DNA of 64,000 nucleotides, from positions 2,809,878 to 2,873,877 of the forward strand of contig CM038715.1 of assembly GCA_021613375.1 (NCBI GenBank), given 5' to 3'. The notes below the pieces were generated by a model. That model made no database searches and was not told the origin of the DNA. It worked only from the letters and a program-made list of their open reading frames with translations. Shown here piece after piece: positions 36,518 through 49,587 of this stretch (position 1 is its first letter; each line of letters opens with the position of its first letter). The position numbers and the translations under genes were made by a program. The DNA comes from Megaleporinus macrocephalus. Lineage: Eukaryota > Chordata > Actinopteri > Characiformes > Anostomidae.

Positions 36518-39341
36518 CGTCTGAAATCTCCTACTTGTCTAATATTCAGTAGTAAATCAGTAGGCGAGCGTGGCTAGTATGTCTGAATACTCAGTAGTAA
36601 ATCAGTAGGTGAGCGTGGCTAGTATGTCTGAATACTCAGTAGTAAATCAGTAGGCGAGCGCGGCTAGTATGTCTGAATACTCAGTAGTAAATCAGTAGGC
36701 GAGCGCGGCTAGTATGTCTGAATACTCAGTAGTAAATCAGTAGGCGAGCGTGGCTAGTATGTCTGAATACTCAGTAGTAAATCAGTAGGTGAGCGCGGCT
36801 AGTATGTCTGAATACTCAGTAGTAAATCAGTAGGTGAGCGTGGCTAGTATGTCTGAATACTCAGTAGTAAATCAGTAGGCGAGCGTGGCTAGTATGTCTG
36901 AATACTCAGTAGTAAATCAGTAGGCGAGCATGGCTAGTATGTCTGAATACTCAGTAGTAAATCAGTAGGTGAGCGTGGCTAGTATGTCTGAATACTCAGT
37001 AGTAAATCAGTAGGTGAGCGTGGCTAGTATGTCTGAATACTCAGTAGTAAATCAGTAGGCGAGCGCGGCTAGTATGTCTGAATACTTAGTAGTAAATCAG
37101 TAGGTGAGCGTGGCTAGTATGTCTGAATACTCAGTAGTAAATCAGTAGGCGAGCGCGGCTAGTATGTCTGAATACTCAGTAGTAAATCAGTAGGTGAGCG
37201 TGGCTAGTATGTCTGAATACTTAGTAGTAAATCAGTAGGTGAGCGTGGCTAGTATGTCTGAATACTTAGTAGTAAATCAGTAGGTGAGCGTGGCTAGTAT
37301 GTCTGAATACTCAGTAGTAAATCAGTAGGCGAGCGCGGCTAGTATGTCTGAATACTCAGTAGTAAATCAGTAGGTGAGCGTGGCTAGTATGTCTGAATAC
37401 TCAGTAGTAAATCAGTAGGTGAGCGTGGCTAGTATGTCTGAATACTCAGTAGTAAATCAGTAGGTGAGCGTGGCTAGTATGTCTGAATACTTAGTAGTAA
37501 ATCAGTAGGTGAGCGTGGCTAGTATGTCTGAATACTCAGTAGTAAATCAGTAGGTGAGCGTGGCTAGTATGTCTGAATACTCAGTAGTAAATCAGTAGGT
37601 GAGCGTGGCTAGTATGTCTGAATACTCAGTAGTAAATCAGTAGGTGAGTGTGGCTAGTATGTCTGAATACTCAGTAGTGAAATCAGTAGGCGAGCGCGGC
37701 TAGTATGTCTGAATACTCAGTAGTAAATCAGTAGGTGAGCGTGGCTAGTATGTCTGAATACTCAGTAGTGAAATCAGTAGGCGAGCGCGGCTAGTATGTC
37801 TGAATACTCAGTAGTAAATCAGTAGGTGAGTGTAGCTAGTATGTCTGAATACTCAGTAGTAAATCAGTAGGCGAGTGTAGCTAGTATGTCTGAATACTCA
37901 GTAGTAAATCAGTAGGTGAGTGTAGCTAGTATGTCTGAATACTCAGTGGTAAATCAGTAGGTGAGTGTAGCTAGTATGTCTGAATACTCAGTAGTAAATC
38001 AGTAGGTGAGCGTGGCTAGTATGTCTGAATACTCAGTAGTAAATCAGTAGGCGAGCGCGGCTAGTATGTCTGAATACTCAGTAATAAATCAGTAGGTGAG
38101 TGTAGCTAGTATGTCTGAATACTCAGTAGTAAATCAGTAGGTGAGCGTGGCTAGTATGTCTGAATACTCAGTAATAAATCAGTAGGTGAGTGCGGCTAGT
38201 ATGTCTGAATACTCAGTAGTGAAATCAGTAGGCGAGCGCGGCTAGTATGTCTGAATACTCAGTAGTAAATCAGTAGGTGAGTGTAGCTAGTATGTCTGAA
38301 TACTCAGTAGTAAATCAGTAGGTGAGTGTAGCTAGTATGTCTGAATACTCAGTAGTAAATCAGTAGGCGAGCGCGGCTAGTATGTCTGAATACTCAGTAA
38401 TAAATCAGTAGGTGAGTGCGGCTAGTATGTCTGAATACTCAGTAGTGAAATCAGTAGGCGAGCGCGGCTAGTATGTCTGAATACTCAGTAGTAAATCAGT
38501 AGGTGAGTGTAGCTAGTATGTCTGAATACTCAGTAGTAAATCAGTAGGCGAGTGTAGCTAGTATGTCTGAATACTCAGTAGTAAATCAGTAGGTGAGTGT
38601 AGCTAGTATGTCTGAATACTCAGTGGTAAATCAGTAGGTGAGTGTAGCTAGTATGTCTGAATACTCAGTAGTAAATCAGTAGGCGAGCGCGGCTAGTATG
38701 TCTGAATACTCAGTAATAAATCAGTAGGCGAGCGCGGCTAGTATGTCTGAATACTCAGTAGTAAATCAGTAGGCGAGCGTGGCTAGTATGTCTGAATACT
38801 CAGTAGGTATTGAATAGTAAACGGTACCCGGATCACCTCCTAAATCAACAGCTATGTTTATGTAGGTGAACACAGCACACTGCACTATCCCATGATTCAC
38901 CTGGAGTCGTGGATGAATTCAGAGTGGAGTAAATAAACGGTGTAAAGCTGAACGTCGGCTGTGTGTACGTAGCTACTGCTACTGAACTGCCGCTACAGAA
39001 GTTAGAGCTACTGCTGAGATAAACAATGATTACATTCCTCCCGTTTCATCTTCTCTGATCTACAGCTCCACACCGTCTGATACATAATCAGATAAAAACT
39101 CAGATCAGAGTCACTAAAAATCTAAATCTGTCAGTAAACGAGCTTTTAATGAATAGCAGGACTTTTACGGTGGTGGTCTGACGTCTTGCGTCACAGGACG
39201 CTGGTAATATGGTGGACGTAGTACGTCTGAGATTGTGTAGCTACTAAAACTCTCCTACTGAAACTACCTACTAGTCTGACGCTCGAGCAGCACGTACTGA
39301 CTCTAATCCAGTACCTACTGACTAGTAGACAATTTCAGACG
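36518..39341 (+). mobile_element. Complete satellite-bearing DNA element, copy B
   Basis: The left end cgtctgaaatctcctacttg and the right end ctagtagacaatttcagacg form inverted repeats (first ten bases exact, then partial). Just inside the left end lies the 45-bp satellite array (36541-38805), followed by ~535 bp of unique element DNA shared with copy A (1-611) at about 97% by eye. There is no transposase, so it is a non-autonomous element of 2,824 bp, about 80% satellite. A clear target duplication was not found. Confidence 0.8.
36541..38805. repeat. 45-bp satellite array
   Basis: About 50 tandem copies of a 45-bp unit (aatcagtaggcgagcgtggc, then tagtatgtctgaatactcag, then tagta). Variable positions are gcgagcg/gtgagtg, cgcgg/cgtgg/tgtag and tagtagt/tagtaat. 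Four units start with an extra g (gtgaaatc) at 37677, 37768, 38219 and 38445. Higher-order duplication is visible (see findings). Confidence 0.97.
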
Positions 39342-39830
39342 CATTTTAAGTTGTGTATATTTTGGGGAGATGTTTTTTTTTGTTTTGATCATGTTTTCTC
39401 CTGGTTTGCTTTATTTAGGGAGTTAGGTTAGATATTGTATTTGGTTTTCTGTTTGGTGTTAGGTTTAAGTTAGTTTTCCCTTTAAACCTTAGTTAGCTTG
39501 GTTTGTTTATTATTTTATTTTTGTTCCATTTTCTCCCCTCTTCTCTTTTTCCTTGTTTCTACTTTAACTTGTTACTTGTTTTTAAGTTAATACACATGTC
39601 TGTTATCATTGCAATTAAATGACGTTCTATTGGTGGAACCGGGAGGGCACGGACCCATTTTTAATTATGTTATGGTCTGACCTAGACCAAGTCACAACAC
39701 TTTATTTGTATTTTAATATTTTATCAGTAGATGTGACCATTCCTCATTCATTAATGTTTCTCAGTCATATTCAGTATAACATTAGATTAGTGCGAACACA
39801 GAACAACAGAAGAACCTAACATTAGGTCTG

Positions 39831-39896
<66 letters not shown>
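39831..39896. repeat. (CTAT)n microsatellite
   Basis: A pure tetranucleotide tract of about 16 units. Confidence 0.97.
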
Positions 39897-40199
39897 ATGT
39901 TTTAAAAAGTATGTGTATATGAATTTATAACAGCTTCCATATCACAACAACCTGTTACCAGCTAATTAAAATGAAATGATTCTGTGTAATTCACATTACA
40001 GATATACAAATGTATTTCCTTATTATTGGATTTTGTTATGTATAAATATATTATTTTATATATTTATTTATATATTTTAGTCTTAGGATAATACAGTGTT
40101 TTGAGCTTTTGGACACTGCTGATTATTAGCCATGTGAATACGTCTTTGCATGCCTACTAAATCTGGGCTAATACATTATTGTAAGGTAACACACACACA

Positions 40200-40202
40200 T
40201 TA

Positions 40203-40233
<31 letters not shown>

Positions 40234-40252
40234 TTTAGTTTTTTTTTTTTTT
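40200..40252. repeat. (TA)n followed by poly(T)
   Basis: TA dinucleotides, then two T runs (about 40225-40252). Confidence 0.93.
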
Positions 40253-42377
40253 AATTGGGTACATCACCACATGTAACCCCAGGTAGTGATCAGATGGGAC
40301 CAGTCCCTTAAGGTTGATATCAAAACACAATTCAACTTATTCCATGTAACTTAGAGACGTAGAGAGATCATTTCTGTCATTGTGCTTGTAAACTGTGGAA
40401 TTTGTCAACTTTCACATTTTGGCCATTAAGTTCTGTACAAACTAATAAACATTTGAAAAAAATATAGTATTGTGCAGAAGTCAGAGACCACCCCTCATTT
40501 ATTTAAGGACGTTATGCAAGTCATCTGCATAAACACAAAAAAAGAACATAAGACAAAAATAAGATAAAAACAGGAGATTCTTAAAGTATTGATTAAAAGA
40601 TCATTAAGATGTGACTCTTAACAGTGAGGCTGTGCAGACCACCAAAACTGTCACCATCATATAAACAGTACTTTGATCTTTAAGAGAGAGGAGAAAATCA
40701 GATTTCACTCTTAGTTGACTGTTGATCTGAAAAAAGACGTCTGAGAGGATCTAAAATAATGTCTAAAAGTTGAGCAAAAGGAAAAAAGCAAAAAAAAGAA
40801 ATTTTGCTAAATCAAACAATGAAGCTGCTGGAACCTCAACGTGAACCAAGAACTTCCAACCAATCAGACTGACCACTGAAGGGGTGGAAAATATCCCTGC
40901 AGATGTCTTTGAAAAACTGAAAGCAAGTCGAACAGAACGAGAGCTGTACTGAAGATAAGAAACAACCAAAAAACTGAGGTAAACTAAAACAAATACTTAT
41001 GTAATTCACTTTAGCTTGTATTTAGAAGGCACATCCAGTTTATTGATATTTTCTCTTTATATTCTGTTATGTATATATTATAATTTACTTATGTTACTTA
41101 ATAATAATAAATTATAAAGCACACGATATGTATGCATCAATCATCTAAAGGTCCCCTCAAACCATTCAACATATCTCTCCGTGGACCCACATTTCACTTT
41201 CTCACTCACGTAAGCACATAATGTTGCAAAGCCTCAAGATAAATGGTTTTAAGTGATGAGCCTGAGGTAGAAGAGAAAAGAACAAGAAGCAAAGACACAG
41301 AAGTCAGCAAAGCCAGTGTTTTGTAGTCAGGCTTGTAAACCTGTTACCTCTCGATGACCTCTGAAAGTCTCCAGCAGGGGTTGAGCTCCGTGGAGCTGGG
41401 GGCTGAGGGCTGAAGGTTATGGGGATGTGCTCGGTCTGCTGGTTTGGTTTGGCAGCTCATCAAGCAGCAGTGAAGCTCCCTGGAGTGAAAGAGCTGAGAG
41501 AGCCCACCGTCCTGCTTTGCCCATTGTGTCACAACAGCTTCCTCAACATCTGAATTAGCCATCACCGGCCCCCAAACCAAGCGGAGCAGTGTTTTAATTG
41601 GGGAGTGGCTCATACGGATGAGAGGTACACGTATACTCTCCAAGACTCTTTCTTCTCAACCTCTCTTCCTGCTCAGCCTGTTTTTGTAATAGAGCTTTTC
41701 CAGCTGGACGAAGCTGACCTGCAGTGTTTAATGTGAAGTATGAACGTCACGACCGACGACTCCAGGTCAAGAAGAATCAATGAAACTCAACCAATGAGTA
41801 AATGAATCAATGATCTCTCAGAAGAAGTAAAACTGTGAGCTCAGCAAAGGTCGAAACTCCTCTGTGATCTGAATCGAGGCCACGCAGCCTTTTTCAGTCC
41901 AGCTGTTTAAGGCTACCACTGAGAGCATCCCTTCATCCCATCACGGTGGGATTTGGAAAATGTTGTAGTCTTCAAGGACATAATCCAACGAGACGTCCAA
42001 TCTGCAGAGAAGGTAACTGGATGCTATTTGTCATTCATCACAACGGTGTACAACTCCAGGACAAATAAACATGCAGGGCACATTTTTGCAGATGCCTTTC
42101 ATTCAGCTCACAGTCCATTCCAGGAATTTATCAAAATTATCATTTCTCAGAAACAGCTGTTTGCCAAATAATGACTAACCCATCTTAGCCAATCACACTC
42201 ATCTAGAAGCACTACTTCCTCTGTCAAGCAAAGGGAACACTCCTCAGCTCTGCAGTGAGAGCTGTGGTGTAAGAAAATTAGCCAGAATGAGCAAAACAAG
42301 AGAAGTGCTGCTGATCAGGATGGAATTCTTTAATTTAATCTTTGTGGAAGATCACACTCACAGCTCAGCATCTAAAC

Positions 42378-43099
42378 CAGAGGTCACTGATAGGCCCAAA
42401 TGTTGTCCAATGTGGACCCAAACTTATAAACTATTGAGAATGATTTAATTCAGACAGTGTTTATTTTAAGAGATGGAGTTTTTCTTGTCTTTACGGTATA
42501 CGGGCAGCGCAGTGAACTCAGAGACCAATCATGTGCGTAGCAAAGTCAGCAAACGCACTCCTCAGCCAATCAGATCTGTTCAAATTCAGGAGCGCGGTGC
42601 GCACACAGGCGAGAGGCAGCAGAATAAAGCGAGTCAGATGGCGTGCTCTAAAAAAAGAAAAGTCGACAGTGAAAAACAACTTTTCAACCAGGACTGGACC
42701 GAGACAGACGTACGCTCCACACAGAACGTTCTAGATATCTCGTATGAGTGTGAGAATGATCCTAACACAGTTTCAGCCCAGATTTAAAGTCCTGGCTGGA
42801 CCACCAAGAGCTCACTTCTCTCACTGAACAAGAGAAAGTGTGGAGGAATACAAGAGAGAGATAAACTGATAAGATGTGAAGCTCAGTTAACAAGACTAAA
42901 CATTTCAGTAAATATACTGAAATATACTGAACGGTATGTGTGGTGTGTTGGTGTTTCAGTATCTGATGGTATAAGATGCTGATACTAGATACTTCAGTAA
43001 ACAGGATACACCACTGAATCAGAACACACGCTAGAAATGATGACGGCCTGAGGAGATCTCCTCTAACTGGACCTTACTCACTCTAACTAAACACTCCTG
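42378..43099 (+). mobile_element. hAT-like family H element with transposase N-terminal remnant
   Basis: It starts cagaggtcactgataggccc and ends aacactcctg. The flanks atctaaac and ctctaaac are an 8-bp duplication with one mismatch (42370-42377, 43100-43107). In the frame around 42638-42786 it reads MACSKKRKVDSEKQLFNQDW, resembling the N-terminus of ZBED/GTF2IRD2-type hAT transposases (SKKRKVD-x-E… F-x-x-x-W). This supports hAT assignment of the whole family. It then runs into the non-coding 3' half, so it is a deletion derivative. Confidence 0.85.
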
Positions 43100-46000
43100 C
43101 TCTAAACCATTAATGGGCGTACATGTTTACTTTTTAACTTTAACTTTTAATCTTAACTTTGATTAGATTACTGTATTTGCCAAAATTCATTTTCATTTAA
43201 ATGACAACTTGCTAGCTAAAATCTTACAGAAGGGATGCAATACTGTCAGCCTCCCACCGGATTACGACTCCTCAGTCGGACCGAGTGGTGATACAGTTTG
43301 CAACAAGACTGTGTTTACGGGAGAAACAGCAAAAAAGTCAATAATGCTATTTACACTGGCATAGTACACTCCCAGTCAAACCATTAAACTTTTAATGATC
43401 TTAACAACAAATAATAATAATAATTAAAGAAACTTAGTGACTTATATTTCCTTTAATTTCTTTAAATAGTGAAGTTTTGTGTGGAAACTTGCAGTCAGTA
43501 TTGTTCCAGCATTGATGGCTTCAAACAGTCAGAACACTGCAAAGTTAGTTTGTGTTTAATTTAAGACAAAATATTCTCTGTAGGGTTTAAATCTGGACTC
43601 TGATCTGTACTTTGTTCTTGGCCTATTTTCCTTTTCCAGATTTATGACCGACATATCGTGAACACTGTTGTCTAAACCGTTAAATTCAAACTGTATTTGT
43701 AAAGCAGGACAGTAAACCAGGATCCTGGACTGTTATACAACAGACCCATCTCCACACAAACTAAAGCATCTGGGTATTTTTCACCCCAAGCAAGGTCTTT
43801 ACCTTCTATGTATAAATCAGAGAACAGTTTAAGCTGCTGTTATCCGTATCTGCTCCTCCCAAAATATGAATGTAGGCCAATTTACAAAATTTATAAATAA
43901 GATTTACGGGAGGAGGTGTTTTGAGCTACGAAAGCTGCCCCTATAAATGAGCTAACATTGAGGCCAAACACTGGAACCTGGAGAGGACACTGAGGAAGAC
44001 TTATGATGTTTTAAGATGTGAAGATGAGTGTGAGTGCATGGTGATGATAAGTGAATAAACAGCAGCACCCTCCAGATGATCAGTGGATCACGTGTGGGAA
44101 CTTCTCACCTTAACACCTTCTGAGTTTTGTAGAAGTTTTTCCTTCACTTACCGATTTTAACCAGTCTTTGACAGTGCAGTGAAATTTCTCTTATAGGGTC
44201 AATGAAGGTCAACTCTATTCGAATGAATGAATTAATGAAGAACTACTACTTGAAACAGACACCACGCATACCTTTAAATAGTTTTTTTAAGAGGAACCAG
44301 TTTAATGACTTCTTCACCTGTTGATGTATTTCATTTTAAGAAATGTCTCTGGGCTGTGACAGTACAGGAAAGGTGGCCGTGTGCCTCGCCGATGAAGACA
44401 GAGGTACACATTGTATTTAAACGGAATGATTTACCAAAACAAATCAATCAAGAATGAGGCAGCAGAAGAGAAGGACTAAGAATGGAACCCTAATTGATGA
44501 ATGGAAGACCAAAAATAAACAAAGAGAAAAGACAAATGGGGAATCATACTGACTAATGTTACAGGGGAACATCATTGCATAGTTAAATAGTTGAGATGTA
44601 AACAAAGCCAATCACAGGGGTTTGAGGTGAAACGCACAAGAGAAATTTAGAGTCAGAACTGTTCTCAGCACTGCTGATAGACTGATACGACGCCTGAACG
44701 GTTTACTGCCACTAAAAGCTTGCACATGAATTCACTGCCTGATGCCGGAGACGTGGACTTTTGTAGTTCTGGACCTAAAGCTTAGTCCCTGTATGGTGGA
44801 GAGGTATACGCAAAGTGGCATAAGGCATCACGTTCCCCAGAGAATTGTTTTTTTTCTTTTTCAGATTTCACCCATATCAACATTATATATAAAAATCCAA
44901 GACGAGTAGCATCACTGGTGCTTTTGCATAGTAAATAAAAAGGTTATATTTACACTGTAAACACTGGGACATCTGGTTCCTGTCAGTACCAGCGCTGTAA
45001 AGAACCTGTCGGTCAGTTTCTCTACAATGCACCATTTCACACCAGACTACTCTGAATGATGTCTTTTACATCTTAACTATTAAATCATGCCAAAACACGT
45101 ATTCCCCTCATAAAGTGAAGCCTGAGAGCCGAGATAACAACTGCACAGTTTGGTAATCCCCCCTTCTCAAACTAATCTCGTATCTGAGCTAACTAAAACT
45201 GTGCAGGACACCATCCCATAGAGTCTTTACAATGAGTTCTTCAGATCCTGCTTTAGCCTGCCTTGTTTTTAAGAGCTTATAACCAGACACTATATCTAAC
45301 TGCCTGGTTTTAAAGCACTCTTTGCTTCTTCAGCACTAAACATTACTAGACATCTTCAAAAATGACTCTATGACTATAGAGTGCTGCTCCAAGCTAGTTT
45401 TTAAAATATGGACGATTAGGATATCGCTTATGTGTATAAAAAAGTATAAACCTCAGAAAAAATATTAAAATATATTAATTTTCTAATTAAATACACCTAC
45501 ACCCCCTCACCTTGAGGTCATTTATCAATGTTCAGAGCAAACGTTTTGTCAGCGTTGACCTAACATTGCAGCTCACAGGGGGTTTGGGTTTTGTGTGCTT
45601 TAAAAAGCTTCACTCAATGAGAGCAGTTTAAGACTTGAAAGGCTAAACTGTTTGTACTTTCCCAAATTTCTAAACTTTGTTCAACACAAAAATGTACACT
45701 GACCACAGAAAAATAATAATTATCCCTTTGGTTTCTATAAACTAACGTTAAAATTACACCACACAGCGGCCAACGCCACTCGACCACTTGATTGGCAGTC
45801 ATGCGTACGCAGTGTTCTGGAGTGGCTGCTAAACGATCAGAGCCGTTCGACAACGTTTGAGTTGTAATTAGACGCTTCAGTCCACTCTGGTTCAGCTTTG
45901 CTGACCAACTACAAACAAAAACAAACCCATAATTCCTTCCTTTAGTGTTGCAGGAACCCATAACCCTTTAGAGATCTGTTAAAATATCTCAAAAGCCATC

Positions 46001-46137
46001 CCCATCACCAGATTTAGGCTAAACGAAAGCCGTGTCAGCAGTCACGCATGACCAAGTTCTTCCCTTTGTCTTGTTTCTTCTCTTTTAAAAAAAATATTTT
46101 TCCCTCGTTCCCTCGTTCTCTGTTTACGCACAGCCTC
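43100..46137. other. mpp7: Downstream flank of mpp7, probably including its 3' UTR
   Basis: The part adjacent to 46138 must be the mpp7 3' UTR, transcribed leftwards. No minus-strand AATAAA was found down to 44300; ATTAAA occurs at 44306-44301. An open frame at 45961-45614 on the minus strand has no recognisable domain and is not called. Confidence 0.5.
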
Positions 46138-46317
46138 TCAGGAGTGTGTCCAGTTGATGGGGACCCAGTGAGTCTCTGTCTCCACCTTCCTCAGGGCCAG
46201 CTTCAGCTCGCTGAAGGCAGCCGCCAGGTCGTTGTTGATGATGACCTTATCAAAGAGGTGACCGTACTGGTTCTCCATCAGCTGAGCTGCGTTGATCATC
46301 TCCTGGAAGTCTTCCTC
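46138..46317 (-). CDS. mpp7: MPP7 terminal coding exon with stop codon
   Basis: This is 180 bp: 59 codons plus TGA (46140-46138). It begins [20 protein letters not shown], continues [11 protein letters not shown] and [11 protein letters not shown], and ends [13 protein letters not shown]. The closing WVP-x-x-W motif after a TETH-type lead is the hallmark C-terminus of MPP-family MAGUKs; YGHLFDK followed by IINNDL is the last GK strand and helix. EEDFQEM plus a C-terminal HS points to MPP7 rather than MPP2, MPP3 or MPP6. The acceptor ends GCTCAG immediately above 46317. It is separated from the previous exon by an 11.4-kb intron full of repeats. The exon has no frameshift. VPIN in place of the more common VPVS before the last W is a small divergence. 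Confidence 0.94.
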   Translation of the reverse strand, partial: EEDFQEMINAAQLMENQYGHLFDKVIINNDLAAAFSELKLALRKVETETHWVPINWTHS

Positions 46318-47934
46318 CTGAGCGACAACAAAACAATTCAGGAATCAGCAAAATGACCAGAGTACCATCTTCACATCACTCTGCAGTACATTGGGCACAC
46401 CTCAGTTTACTCATTCATTCATTCATTCATTTCTTCATTATCTAGCCTCCCTTGGGTTGAGAGGTGCTGAGGTCTATCCCAGCGCTCACTGGACACGGGA
46501 CAGGCTGCCAGCTCACCACACAGCACAACACGTACACTAGTGTTAGAATTAGATTTCAGTGGAGGTTTAAGAAATCCCACCAACCAAACAGCCCACAAGT
46601 GCCCAGGATAAGATAAAAACAGCTTTGCCTTGAGGATGAAGCACTCGTACTAACAGCTGTAATTTAGATCACTAGAAAACTGGTGCTGACTTCACGTCAC
46701 CATGGATTTGTTATTACATTAACCGTGATGTTGATTCGAACAGAACTATATTTACTATACCAGTTCCAAGTTTGATTGCAATGGGTCATTTCTTGTAAAA
46801 GACTTGTAAAAGCTAGACATGGCTGTTTTGAACTAGATTAAAATAAACAATCTTTCAAACTGCAGGACAACCCCAGGGAAAACAAATCTAGCTCCAGTTG
46901 GGCTTAGGAGAACAATATTAATGATGTGCAAGGCATTCAAATCACAGTTTCTGTATATAGATACGGTGGCTCTGAACATATCAACATGCATCTGAACTAG
47001 TGCTGGGGGGCTTATCAACATTCTGAGGTATATCGGTATACTTTCAGGTGAGATAGAGAATGAGATAATACTGTTTATGGCAACGCAGTTTCACGTTGCG
47101 TTAAAACACATGACTTGTTTATTCCATAAAGCTGAGCCATTTCTCCTCTCTGACACTCGCTATGCAACCCCTTCCAACACACTAACCCAACCCTACTGCA
47201 AGCCCAACCCTCTGCCTGACCAGTCATGTTACCCTATCCAACTTATCCAAACTGATGACATTTATAGTAAACAACGTGTATGGGAATAAGCGTTTATAAA
47301 CATTTATGTAGGGTTATGTCAGTCAGTTGTCATGACAATCTTATGGGGCTACCATCTTACAAACAGTTACAGTAATTTATAGTAACTACTCCAACACTGG
47401 TTTCCAGTACACATAAACTAATAATCATATGTGCTCCTACAGTCTAATCCAGGCAGGAGTGTTTTCATAGACTGCCTCAGAATAAACCAGCTATATTTTT
47501 TTTATATCGTCAAATAAAAAGTGCTTGAAAGGCAGAAATGTAGAAAATATCTACCAGTGACATGTAAAACAGAAGAGTGATATTTAATGCTTCAGTGAAG
47601 TGGTGAGCTGTTATAGTTTGAGGTCTGGATGTGAAACAGTTGAAATGAGCGGTGCTCAAGTGATGAGGCTCACCACACTTTTACACAGCCGCACATCTGA
47701 ATGTATAATGCACTCTCAACCACATTAGAGGAGCAAAACCCACCACACAAAATATGCCCCCCTTCTTGTACAGTTGCAGATGTATGACTGGCTGTTGAGC
47801 ATTGACCATGAGGGCCTCCTCCTCACCATCACCAGCCAGCTCTCCTGTCCATCTGTGCAACTGCTACACCCTCAGTTACATCACTGTGCCATCCAGATGC
47901 ACCAGCATTGAGATAGGATGGGACTGTTTCAGCT
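46318..47934. other. mpp7 last intron, 3' part
   Basis: It contains an (ATTC)n tract (46406-46432) followed by wording of a dispersed fish repeat (gaggtctatcccagcgctca). The rest is unique-looking intronic DNA without exon signatures. Confidence 0.5.
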
Positions 47935-48315
47935 CCACCCACTTTACATAAAGACTTAGTCAGAGACTGCCTCAGTCAGAGACTGCCTCAGTCAGAGACT
48001 GCCTCAGTCAGAGACTGCCTCAGTCAGAGACTGCCTCTATCTGTGCAGCTTCTAAAGCTTTGCTATCCAGATTTCAAACAGGGACTCTTTTCTTTGGTGT
48101 TTAGTTTATTAAACTGTAAATACTGTTGGATCAGAGGAGGACGGGTCTCAACACGAGTCTTGGTTCCTCCCAAGGTTTCTTCCTCCAGTCTGAGGGAGGT
48201 GTTCTTGCTCACTGGGGGGTATATGTTGTAACTGTCTGTTTTCAAAACTCTGTAAAGCTGCTTTGAGACAACATTGTTGTAAAATGTGCTACACAAATAA
48301 ACTTGAACTGAATTT
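47935..48315 (+). mobile_element. LINE/SINE 3' tail (5'-truncated), copy 2
   Basis: Nearly the same as 4682-5062: a run of five 16-bp units (tcagagactgcctcag), then 'cctcccaaggtttcttcctc', 'ctttgagacaacat' and 'gctacacaaataaacttgaa'. It lies inside the mpp7 last intron, opposite to gene direction. Confidence 0.78.
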
Positions 48316-49587
48316 AGGGAAAGACTCTAGGACATTAGGATGAGTCTTACTATACTTCACATGTAGATACTCTACAGAAAGTTTGCAAAGGTTTCCAGTT
48401 TCAGATTCAATTTCACGCACTGGATTAAATACAATGGGTAACTGAGCTCAATGAGCTGATAAGCATAAAAACACACAAATGCGCTAAACATGAAGGTCCC
48501 ATATGAATCTCATGCTCACTCTCCAGAGAACTGTTTATTCTCTATCTTCCTTCCTAGACTGTCCAGACCTTCGCCCTCTCTGGGCTTGTGGGTCCGAGTT
48601 TAGCGTTTGTGTGGTAGAGACTAGGTTTTAGTGCTAGTCTCAGAGAACATGGCATGGTTTGAGCGGCTTTACTTATTTAGAACAAGGATTTACTACACAA
48701 AAACCCAAAGCCACAGATCACTTAGAGATATGGGGCTTCATTCTGCCTGAGGCATGAAGAGAAACGGAGAAAGTGGAGTTTAAGGATTCAAACAGATTCA
48801 AACAGGCATAAAGAAAAGTGGTGTGTGGTTTAGACACCAGACCTCTGGGCTGGAAATTCTCTCTCGTTTACTTCATTTGGCGGCATATCTCCAGTTTAGC
48901 ATCTTTCACAGCTTCTCCTGTTCTGTCTATAGGAAATAAGACACAGGCTGAAAAACACATTGAGTTCTGATCAATGTTCTGAGTGATTTTGTAGCTATAG
49001 GTGGGGAAAAACACAAATTCTGCATGCAACAGTGGCCGTCCAGGACACGGCCAGCAATACAAACATTCTGTTCACATAGAAACATCCTCCAGATTTCTAG
49101 TGACCAACAATCATCCTCATCATTACTATAGGTGGTGATTTTTTCTCTATATCAATCTTTTATTTAGCTGATCAAGGTCTATCAGAAATTGTTTAATTGG
49201 ATTAGATGGAGTGTATCAGGATTCAAACTAAACTGGCAGGAGGGTAGATCTGGTTGGTGACTCATGCTCTATGATTTGGACAACAAACTGCAATAGACAC
49301 ACTGATCACAGTTCACTGCTCACCAGCATCTCACTACAACATAAAGCAGAGAGTCAACAATGTTTAACGTAATCTGATGACAGATTTACAGGAAAAATAA
49401 TTTAATTATTTAAATCTAAATCTAAATTTAATATTGCAGTGCTTGAGGAAATCAAACAGTAGAGCCACATAAAAAATATATACATCAAAACTATTACAAT
49501 TAATATTTGCAATATAGTAAATCTAGTTAAACAGGACTATCGGTGCTCTATGTAGAATAAAACATGCAGGTGGTCATTGTACTATAA
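48316..49587. other. mpp7 last intron, no feature seen
   Basis: Unique-looking intronic sequence. No exon, RNA gene or element recognised. Confidence 0.4.

Larger units (their letters stand above)
39342..42377. other. Intergenic sequence, no gene seen
   Basis: A T-rich segment at 39350-39560, then unique sequence. 41340-41640 is a GC-richer block that might be conserved non-coding DNA (cattgtgtcacaacagcttc; ctgaattagccatcaccggc). Short open frames only. Confidence 0.45.

Noticed and set aside
36541..38805. CRISPR-like regular array
   Set aside because: Units are contiguous tandem copies without unique spacers, in an animal genome; it is satellite DNA.
36541..38805. Centromeric satellite
   Set aside because: The array is only ~2.3 kb, is bounded by an element's terminal repeats, and is found again inside a second copy of that element.
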